From: Mactra quadrangularis
Lineage: Eukaryota > Mollusca > Bivalvia > Venerida > Mactridae
Direction: 5' to 3'
Assembly: GCA_025267735.1 (NCBI GenBank)
Contig: CM046304.1
Coordinates: forward strand, 2,914,001 to 2,978,000
DNA length: 64,000 bases
Shown here: piece after piece, positions 28,001 through 40,000 of the stretch
Layout of the letters: the number at the start of each line of letters is the position of its first letter
Position numbering within the stretch: position 1 is the stretch's first letter
Notes under the pieces: model-generated
Seen by the model: the letters and a program-made list of their open reading frames with translations, nothing else
Database searches by the model: none
What the model was told of the DNA's origin: nothing
Translations under genes and position numbers: made by a program

Positions 28001-31000
28001 CAGATTTACTCATTGTTATGTATTGATATATTTTCAGGCCGGTTGTCGATGAAATTTATTACTTGCTTGGTGATTACTATCTTAAAAATAAAGAACATGG
28101 GTGAGTGTACCATATTTATTTACTGGAGTTTACGCCGTGTCAACACAATTTAGGTCATTTTACAGAGTCCAGCGCACCTAAACTAGCTTTACTGGACCAT
28201 TGTTTATAACCAGTACTCACCTACCCTTCCACAAGGCCGGAAACTTGTCCATATTATCTAATCAATGGAGGAAAATCAACATTATTGTCAAATTTTCATG
28301 GAAGGGTATAACTTCCCTGGGTGGGATTCAAACCCGCACCCCCTTGGGCATGAGATTCCAAATCCTGGCGCGCTACCAACTGCGCTATCAACACGGGTGG
28401 AGTATATCATTAGATACATGTACAATATACGTGTATTATGTTAATTTTCATGGTAGATGGGGGGGCATCGATTGGTCTATTCAATATTTCTCTTGACTGA
28501 TCTTATAAATATGTAAATTTATCTTAGTTTTATAATCATGACTTTTTGAAAGCCTGTACAGCTTGATTTAGCCAATCTTTTGTGTAGACCTCTGGGCTTG
28601 ATTTTGTTAACAATTGATATCAACCATTCTTGTGTCCTGTTCACTGCACTAGATATTAAGGATCCAGTTTCTTGCTGAAGATAACAACATGGTGGGTTAC
28701 GATGGATTTCCGACTCATATAGCTGGCTTTACACACTCATTTAGTCACCGCCTTAAATCGACCTTTCGGAGTGTGACCTTTTTATTTGAATAATAATATA
28801 TTTACCCACAAATATAAGCATGTGCTCTTTTGTTAACACCTTGTTTGTTGGACAAAACGTAACTGTAAACCTTTATTAAATATGCTAGGTAAGGTCATGG
28901 AAAGGTCCATTTTCTCAAGGGCTAGTCTGATTCATAAATCCCAAATTTTATTTTCGTGGGCTTCGGGCGTGAGGGTCTACATATTTTCATGGTATATTTG
29001 TAACAGAACTAAATATATATTTATATATATTAACAGGAAAGCTATAAAATTCTATATACAAGATGTATGTATGAACCCTGGTCATCTAGATGCTTGGGCT
29101 GGTATGGCTTTGGCTAGAATGAGTCAACTGGACTCGAAATTAGCTTCGGTAAGAAAACTTATTATTTTTGTATGTATATTATATGATACTTGTTAGACTC
29201 GAAAGTAAGGGAAATTATGAATCTATTAATCTTACTATGAATTAAAGCTGAAATTAACTACAGTTTGTATAATAGTTCATGTATGTGTATTTACTTAAAG
29301 TAATGGAATTGCCCCCTCATCAGTGCTAGGAGTGAGAATGGCCGTAAAAGTTACTTCATGACTAAACTGCATGGAAGTATACCCTGCCTGAGAATCCAAC
29401 CCATGACCCATTGATCACTTGTGTGCTACCAACTGAGCTAGCCGGGTGGACATACTCTCTTCTGTCTTCTATTCCAGGCTGATTTAAAGATGAATACACC
29501 TATATATAAGAAGTCTATACCAGCTATGAGATGTTTTAAACGTGCTGTAGAGATTGACGACAGTAACAGTAAACTATGGATAGAATATGGAACATTAGCT
29601 TATCAACTACATTCTCATAGCTCAAGACAACTAAAATGGGTAGGTAGAACATTAACTTCAGCCGAATGATAAAACCGTGTGTTTAGGACAATACCAGGGT
29701 TTTGGGTTGTAAATGTTAGTAACTCAATATAAGAAAAAGGTAAGTTATGACCGTTTTGTGCTAAACCTGCAAATACAGTGGATCTTGTGTTAAGCGACCA
29801 TCCAAGGGAGAGACAAAAAGTGGTCGTTTAAGACAATGGTCTCTTAAGACAAATGTTGATTACGACGTTGAAACCGTCCTCACATTCTAAAATTCGTCAT
29901 TTTCGTAGAACATTAATTTGTCAACGGGACGATTTTGACTGATGGATTTTCATTCAAATGTCGTCAAATACATACATATGATGGGAATATAGATTTTCTT
30001 TCTTCTTAACATCCTAAATTCAGGTTCAAATTTCAATTATATATTTAATTAAGTAAAACTGTGAAACAGTCGTTTTTGTTTACGTACATGTTAAAATAGG
30101 GCATTTTCCGGAATTTTCGCCATTATAACAACCAATATATTTAGGTCATCAGAGTAAAGGCTGTTACACTTGAAACAGTGAAATTTAAACAATTAATGAT
30201 AATTAGTAGTGATAATCGTCAACACACAAGCTACTTCTTTGTTCTAACAAGCGCTGCAATATCCATGCGTAAAAATGTTGGCCTTGTTAAAATTGAAAGA
30301 AGAACGTGATGCTATTTTCGGAAAACGTGTTTATAATGTCCTCAATATTGACCTTTCTTTGTTTAAATAAACAAATTGTTTCTGTGTTCGTATTTTTAAA
30401 TAAATATTATTTTACACGTTCTATGCACGTATAAAAAGTCAAATTAGCAGTCTCTAGAAATGTTTTGGAAAATGATTACTCTCTACGGTAATAGAACGGT
30501 CAGAACGGATGTTTTAATTGACCCCGATACGGGACTTATTGTTCAATGTGTATTATGTAATTACATTATAATTGGATAGTATTAGTGTCACTTTGTTGAT
30601 TGTTCCCACTACCCCCTTATCTTACAGTATTTATGACTGTTAATTATTGATTTTTAGAGCCTGACATATGAGTTAAGGTGATAGACATTGAGGCGACGTA
30701 TATTTTTGATAACCGATTTTTAACGATTTTTGCCAAATTAGATTTATTTGACCCGGTCGTTTAACACAAATAAGTCAGTCAGTTTCGACCAAAATGAGCG
30801 GTCGCTGGTTGCGTTAGACAAAAGTCGCTTAAGACAAAGATTTAAATAGTAAAATTGGTTGGTGGGAACTCAGAGTGGCCGCTTAGTGCAAATGGTCGTT
30901 TAGGAGACGTGGTCGCTTATGCAAGATTTACTGTAGTCTGAAAATTAGTTGTGCAGCTTGTTGAACATTTGCAAGGACTGGCAGACTGTTATTGTTTGCA

Positions 31001-34000
31001 TAGGCCGTAATACTCCCTCTAAGTTTCCCTGCCCTTTTATTTCAGGCTGATCTAAAGAAAAAGTCTGAAAAAGTTAAGTATCAAAGGCTCCAAGTGTTTT
31101 AGGTTTTTTAACAGAGTTAAGTGTGACTGTCACGAAAAGTGTCTTCCCTTCTTGTCTATATTTCTAAAGGTGAAATTCAGTTTTGATAAAAAAAACTCAA
31201 AAAAGTGTCAGCGGTCAGCAAGATTTGCTAGGTATGGTCAGATTGCCCAAAACACAGGATATTTTAGGCCTAATCAACTACATTCACATAATTTTAGGCA
31301 ACTTAAATGGGTATGATGAAACTACATGGCATTGTAGCGTTCAATATTTAACCTTTTGTTACTGGTCAATCTTTTGTTTTTACTTGTCTCGACCCCCCCC
31401 CTTTTCAGAATGGCACAGGAATTAATTTTACTGTTTTAACTGGTTTAAGTGAATTTCATTTAAGGAAAGTTGCTATGATAATGTCTCCATCCTCAAAGGA
31501 TGCCTCAGGTTGTACCAGAGGGAATGTGGGCCCCATTATTGCCAGAAAAAATGGAGCAAAATGATGGGAAAAAAACATGTTTTTAGTCTCTGAAAAATAC
31601 TAGAAATTTAGACCACATTTTGAGAAACTGAACAAAATGCCTGATTAGGGTTGATTTATCTAAATGTTTCTTACAGTTGAAGAAGAAATGGTTTGAAATG
31701 GATGATGATTTTGTGAAGACAGCCAGGGAATGTAAACAAGAGATGTTGTCAACGGCAACGGAATGTTTTAAAATGGCGGCTGATTGTGATTGGTCCGAAG
31801 ATGCTTGGTTACATAATTATATGTTAGGAAAATGTTCGGAGAAATCAGGAAAAGATGTGAAAATATCATTAGAATATTATTATAAGGTATGATTTTAACC
31901 AATCTCTGTAAACAGATATCCTATAGAGCATTGTCGTACAGGATCTCTAAGGTTCCTATGGAGGGTCACGACGTTTTAATGTTATGCATCATATTAAATT
32001 CACAATGTTGTACATTGTTTTATATATGTGTTGATTTGTTATTATAACTGTATGAATTCATCAAATTGAATCAATTTAGCCATTTTGGTTGGAAATATTT
32101 CAGTGACAGAAAAATGAGGTATCAGAAATAGCTCCAATTCTTATTGAAGTACTCTTTATATATTACAGGCGTTAGAATATTTACACACAGAGAAAGCCAA
32201 GTATCCTAAACGTATTGTATATGCTTATACTACACCCCATCTTGCTGTAGAAGCTTTAGAGGTAATTATTTTTATATGAACAATTCTAACATAGGCATTG
32301 GTATTTTTTTGCGCAGCTGTCTAAGCTAACTTTTGACCTATATTTCAATTAAAACAATTTGCTCTACCATAACTGTTTGTCCAATGAAAATCCTTTACGG
32401 TATAAAGAAATGGAAAAAACACATGACACCATTGGCTATTTGTGATAAACATGTGCGTAGCACGTACAGTAGCTGCTGACTATTTACTCTGTGTATAATG
32501 AGTGACTCACTATGCTAATTGATCACACATTTGTCGTGGTACGCCCCTTGCGGTATAACTAAACTGCGAATATGACTCTGCACGCACTCGGAATGGGTTT
32601 TCATTTTGTCATATGTAGGCCGCCATTGAGCATTTCTATCAAATTGTTTTATGTTTGCCAGAAAAGTAACATAAATCGTTTGGTCATTCTGGAAAGACAA
32701 ATTGTCAGTTGAGGCTGAATTGCAATTTTGGACAAACTATATTTGACCCATAGTTAATATGTGAATGCCGTGCATGACCAACATTTATACTTCAAACCGT
32801 TGAAAATGAACCCAGAAGAGTGCCAAATATCTTTTTAAAGATATTTCTTGTTTAGCTTACCTGAGCTATTGTGGGGGTCTGGCTGGATGAATGTGTGTGT
32901 GCGCATGCTTGCTTGCATGTATGCGCCCATCATCAACCATTTCTTCTTGACAAAAACCATAAATAACTTATATGTAAGTTTGTTAATTTGACTGAAAATT
33001 GTTAGGGTGAATATATATTGCATTACACTGGTTTACATCTTTATTAACAAGAAAGATATTTAATGAAATATCATATTATTCATTCATAAGGAACTCAATG
33101 ATAAAATCTGAGGATTCCAACTGATAGGACCTACTTACCAATTGGATCTCCTCTGACTTTATCAAAGAAAGATAACTGAGTTATGTCCCTCATTACCAGG
33201 ATTTGAATGTTAATATGTTAATGGCTATTTGTTTTATTTCAGATGTATTACCGTATACATATTACTGTATTAAAGTTATTATTAAACCATGGAGCACAGT
33301 CCAACTGTCATGATTACAAATCTTACATCAAGTATATTATAAATGCTTCACACTCGCCGTTTGTTAAGAGAATGGAAAAAGGACAATCTTGTAGAACTGA
33401 GTAAGTCTTCTAAACTTTTTTTCTTTTTTTAATGTAAATAAGTCATCAGTTTTCATAAATAGATTTGATTTACCCTTCCTAATAACTGAGTAAAATATTA
33501 GTACCAAGTTTTATAAGTAGGACCAGTGGTCAGGTACTGGGACATGCACTTAGGAATCAAGAGATCCAGTGTTTGAACCCCATATAGAGAACTGCTAATT
33601 TCCTTTCGCAAAAAATATAATTACTGTTGTTCCACTTAACCCAGGAGTAAATAGGCTTTGTGAGGGTCACCTGCTTAAAAAGTGATTTTAATGATCAGCA
33701 GTTATCATATCCTGGTGTCATGCCTTAATCAATTCTTTTGGTAGTTTCATGCTTTAAATGATCAATTATAGTGGTGTAGTGCCTTAAACCATTCTTTTTG
33801 TATTGTCATGCTTTATAATATCAATTTTTAGTGGTGTCATGCCTAAAACCTGCTTTACAAGCAATTTTAGTATTGTCATGCCTAAAATATTTTTTTTGTA
33901 TTGAAGCCGGGATCCAGCATCATCAGCAGATGAGAGTTCATGTATGGAACCAGACAACAAGAAATCCAAATCGCCTTCTTCGGATCACACATACTTCAGA

Positions 34001-37000
34001 AACACCGGTAATAAGAAGACACCTGATGGTGACAAAGATAAACCAATGGATGTTGAACCTAACATAACGGATTTTAGTTCACCGATGAAAGCTGTTACTA
34101 CTTTAGAACTACATTCTGAAGATCAGGATCAAGCTAAAGTGGATGTAGTTATGGCAACAGTTGACGAAACTAAAACATTGGAAACGTTAATTACACCTTC
34201 TAGTGCTATGCCAAATGTGTCGGCTAATTTTAGTAGTGTTACGCCTAAAATAGGTAATATGACTGATGCTAAACAAGAAGTAAAGAGGTCTTCATTTTCT
34301 ATTGCAAACTTGATCGGTAAAGATGAGGATCATGAAATACATGACACTGGTGCAGGGGATTGTGTAAAGTCAAGTGAAATAGCTGGTCTGAATGTAAAAC
34401 CTAATTCTGATAATGTAACTGAAAACTTGGTTGAATCATCTGCTATTGAGACAAAAACTGAGCCAGATATGAATCAAGATATAGGTGATAATGTTAAATC
34501 TAAGTCTGAAGAAACTGATAAAAATAAAATTGGAGATGATGTTGAAGGTTTAAAAGTTGGAGATGGTTTAGGAAGTGTAAAGGTTGTAGGTAACAAAGAA
34601 CAAACTGAAGCCGATCATGATGTAAAATCTGTGTTAACACATATTGAAGATTTGATTGAAGCAGAGATGGGAGAGAATAGTTCAACATCTGCTGAGAAGA
34701 CTGATGTTAAAGAAGACATGGATGTTAATGTTGATGATGTTGATAAAGATACCACTAATCTAAGAAATGATGATGTTGCTACTTCTGTTGTTACAGGTAT
34801 GTAGAACTTTCACAAGAGGCTTTAGGAAGTGGGCATGGCTGATCGGTTATGATGTTGAACTGGTAATTATTGGATAGCCAACTCAGCCCAGGTTCAAATC
34901 CCATCCAAAACCTTCCCCATTGTTTCCGTGAGCAAGAAACTTTATCTTACTAGCTCAGTGCTGGGGGACCAAGAAGCAGACAGAAGTTATGAATCTTAGT
35001 TGTAAGAACTTGTTTCACAACCAAGCTCAAAGTAGTTAGGATAAACTAGAGACTTGAGCTACTTACTTATGAAATGCTCCGGCATTGTAGGAGATTACTA
35101 GAACTTATCACATTAGTATGTTTGTAGTTTCTGTAGGGCATTTTTGTTATATATTTTATTGGAAAAATGACCGTATGTTAATATTTCAATTGAAAGTAGT
35201 ACGCCCATATTTATCTATATTTGTATTTAACATAATGCGCCCATGTTTATCAAATTTATTTGTATTTAAGGTGATGTGCCCATGTTTATCAAATATTTTA
35301 TTATTTAAGGTAATGCGCCCATGTTTATCAAATATTTTATTATTTAAGGTAATGTGCCCATGTTTATCAAATATTTTATTATTTAAGGTAATACAAAGAT
35401 TGATGACGAGATAAACGAACTATTGAAACTATCAGCTGAAGATTTACATAAAATATTAATGGAGAAATGTCGTCAGGCACTTGTTTTATGTCTACAAAGA
35501 TTTCCTACACATTATAAATCTCATTACTGGCTAGCCTATCTCTACTTACATTCGCCATATCATAAGGTAGGTTATATGATAGCTTTGTATACCTTTAGAA
35601 CATAAGAAAGAAAAATCAAAGTTTCTCTGCATGCAGAACATTTCCTGAGGGCGAGTTAGATTTGTATTTGAGACAATTTTGTCAAGATTTGTATTTGAGA
35701 CAATTTTGTCATTGTTGCTGGAAATTTACATAAACATAAAAATAGCCGAGTGGGCACCGTACGGGCACCATGCAATCAAGCTGTGCAAGGACTCTTGCGT
35801 ACCCGTACAGACTGTTTCATTTTTACCAGGGTCTGTGAGATGAGCCGTGGATACAAGTATCAGTTTTAAAGCCAAATTATGAACAAAATCATGGCCAAGC
35901 ATGGATCAAACTTACATATCTTCAAGCTATGGCTCCATTTGGATGTGTTATTCTGAGCCATGTGTGTCCGGTCACATTAATGGTCAAGTACATCGCTCTT
36001 ACAATTGACCCCACGGCTCTAAAAATTATGTGACCACAAACCTGTTGACACATTGTACATACGCAAGTCTTCCCAGGGCTAACAAGCTACGATTTTATGG
36101 GACTAAGGCATAACTGATTAACAGCTAAATCTAGAGATTTAGCCTTTCCAGGAACAGTGATTAGGTGATGGTCTCATGACCTATACAGAGTGTTGCGACA
36201 ATTAATTGTTGAATTAATTTGTTCTATGTTTCTGTTCTTGTTTCAATTCAGGATACCAACAAAGTACATAATATATTACTTGGAACTCCAAAATGGCAAC
36301 AATTAGATTATATGCCATGTCAGGGATTGTTTGGTGAAAGAAAACAGACTAAATTCTTCCAGGTAACTCTAAGCTGTAAACTATCTTATAAACTTGGCTC
36401 TAAACTAAGTTTCTTTTCCAAAGCATTTCATTAAAGTCCAGTTTATAAATGTCCCTCATTTGCATTAGAAAGTAGAATAATATACATTTTCTTTTATAAA
36501 AGTTGTAAACTGCCACATAAATGAAGCAGACGTATATTTCAATTGCACTCCCTTGCCTTCAAATTAGTGTTATGGGACATGGTAGAATACTTATGTCTGA
36601 GAAGCTTTTGTGATGTAAAAATTATGAATAGACAAGATTAAAGGCTGGTTAGATAATGGTAGGTTTTAAATCACAGTCAAATCACAACCCCCTTACTATC
36701 CACTTATAATGTATTAAATTGAATCAGTGAGTTTTGGTTATGAAAAAGTGTCTAGGAAAGCTAGGTTAGGTGCTTTGGTCACCTTTTAATAACCTGAATT
36801 GTGTTGACATGGCATTAGCCCCACTAGAAAAAAATTGAATTTAATCACTGCAAACCTATTAATATCTGATCCATTATATATTTAATACTTAATAAATAAA
36901 TAGAAGATCTTCGTTTATTTTGGTGTAAGATCGATTTTTATTTAACGAGTGAGCTAAGGATGCAATGTAGCCATGGGTGAAAATATATTATCATTAGCTC

Positions 37001-40000
37001 ACGAGTGAAATAAATAGATCTTACACCAAAATAAACAAATGTTCTGTTTATTATATGCTTTAAACTGGCTTTTTAAAGTTTAAGTATGAAATGTCATCAA
37101 AACGGCGCATCCAAACAGTAAAAAAATAACAAATTTTTATTTGTTTCAAAACAGTGGAATATCGATTTTTATTTCACTGATAAATCCCAGTATTCAACTG
37201 GGAAGCATATAATAAATCCTTAACTTTTTTATTACAGGGAATATGGAAGATACCGATAGACGAGATTGATAGATCAGGTAGTTTTCCTTCGCATTTAAAT
37301 AGATCTATTGAGTTAGCTCTTCATATATTGAAGTTAGAAAAGGATAGTCAGACATTACATCAAGTACATTTACAACTTAATAGACAACCAGAGGCTGGCA
37401 AGTAAGTTGTCTAGTGATTTTTTAGAGATTAAGGCCACAATGCTGATCATATGCTCTTTGGATTTGCTCCCACATTAATTTTGACGGTTTTTACCAAAAA
37501 AAAAATATTTCCTCACTCGGTCATAAGAATTTGGTCAAACTGCTACATAAAGCAACTGAATTAAGAATATTTTTTTTTTTCTTCGCTCCCTTGCCCCATT
37601 TTTTCCAAGAAAAATCTGTAGAGCACATGATCAACTTGTTGTGGCCTAATGTTTGATTACTTTTTTTAAATTGAGTAAAAAAGTAAGGAATTGGAGGATT
37701 TTTTTGTCAACTTTGGTGTGCAGTCAGTATTTCTTTCACAAAGTATTTTCATGTCCATGCTATCATGCTGTAAAATTGGCCATCAGGACAACAGAGAGAA
37801 AACATGCTGAACCTAATTGGGCTACAAACTGTGTTGTACAATGATTTTAAAGGAAACAGTTTTTCCTGTTGAAATATAGAAGATATTCATAGACTAAGTG
37901 TAAGGTCAATATTTATTTCCCCTAGCTCAGAAAATATATGATGTCATGTGACACATATTAAATTTTCACTTGTATGAAAATTTTAGGTTTTATATTTCTC
38001 TGTAAAACCTTAGAGAATTGTAACTTTAAAAAATAATTTCACAAATTGCAAATCTCATGAAATTCTTTTCAGGAAATATTTACGTGATGCTGAGAAGAAA
38101 TATTATGCTCTGATATCTCATGAGTATACATTAGACAGTGTAGAAATGAAGATTGATGATATGAAAATGATACTAGATCCCGAGGAGAGGTCACAGTTTC
38201 TGTTGGTCGTCTATAAGATATATGAACACGGCGTACATAAACTAAATAAATATGTCGAGAGAACTAACAACCTACTTGCTGAAGCTTATAGAGTGGTGTT
38301 GAGAAAATATGAGGTGAGATGAAATTTTGTTTATTTATCATTTTATTTATACATACAGTGCCGTTAAAAATTTCTTTGTCACAATGCATTTCTTCGACAA
38401 AACCGATTCACATTTACCCATGAAAAAAAGAAATAAAGAGTCATTTGAGCAAATTCTAAAATCAACATTAATTAGTCTATCAACATATGACTTAAACTAT
38501 GTTTAAGAAATAACTTACAGTTGTCTGTATTTTGTTGTCTAATAAAATATAGGCACGAGTTGTGATGCGCATATGATTAAATCACGAGTGCTTTAGCACG
38601 AGTGATTTAATAAGCGCATCAAACGAGTGCCTATATTTTATTAGACAACAAAATATAGACAACTGTAAGTTATTTCGATTATTACATCATAAAATACATC
38701 CGTAGAAAAAGATATATTTATAGAACTATTTTTAACTGTCAGAAACGTCATGCTGTTGAAATCCACCCCAGTGCAAAGGCCGAAAATAGCATTTATTTAC
38801 ACAATTCTCACAGATACGTGTTTCTTATTCCGAACAAAAAATATTAAAATCTTAATTATAGAATAGAAACCAAATTGTAAAAGTCAACCCTTATAAACTC
38901 TGGCGCCATTTTCGGCTTTGTGCATTTAACGTGGGGAGTAAAATTTCAACAGCCGTCACGAGCTATATTTTGTTGAATAATAAAGCATAGATGACGTCAC
39001 ATTAAATAAAGAGTGAAAACGCACGTGCCTATGTTAGAATATATGATTAGGTATAGTTATAGAAAATAACTTTAGGTATGTAGGACAAGTTTTTCTCATT
39101 GGTAGATGCACTTGTGCTGAATAAAGCACTTGTGACTTGATTCCTTTTCATGTCAGAACTAGTGCTTATATTTTATAAAAATATTGACAACTATAAGTTG
39201 TTTTTTTTTAATTTTATTATATATTTCAGACATTGCCAATGAAAATGTTACTGGCAGAAGCTGTGAGATATTGCAAACATCAATTAAGTCAGAAACAGAA
39301 AACAAAGGTAAGAATTGACTGCTAGATATATATTACATATAATAAGAAATTTGATTTTGATTACAGCTTTTAAATTTTTCATTCATATTATAGTAATTTC
39401 TGACTACCAAATGCTTGAGTATTAATATAGTTTGAAATCTAAGCTAATTTAAATTTGGGGACAAAAATTTATTTAGACTTCTGATGAAATTTGTGATATA
39501 TATTGGTTTCAGCAAATTGCTTGATAACTTCACCAAACATTTTCTACCTCTTGAAGTGGTAGTACTTAAAATTATTCATGTTTTGACAGCTTAGAAAAAA
39601 ATGCACAGTACAACTTTAAACTTGCCTGGCAAAATCTTAATGCAGAAATGATAGCTCTCAATCATGTCAAAATAGATAATTTTCATGTCTTGATATTTGT
39701 CTATTTTCAGTCGGACAACAAATCCCCGGCATCCAGCGCTCCTTCAACACCTACACCAGTCTCCAGTTGGTCCATGGTATCAAGTTCATCATCTAATATA
39801 TTAACAATATCGAAACCTTCCCTGAGTACAATAAAACTTGACACTGTCACTAAAACAATAATGAAATCAACTCATGTCCAGAATGATCCCAAAAGTTTAC
39901 CCAATGCTGGTAACAAAATGGACGTTGACTCTACACCTTATGGAAAGTCGTCCGATGTGATCGTACTCTCCGACAATTCTATGGATGATCCCGCGTTCAA

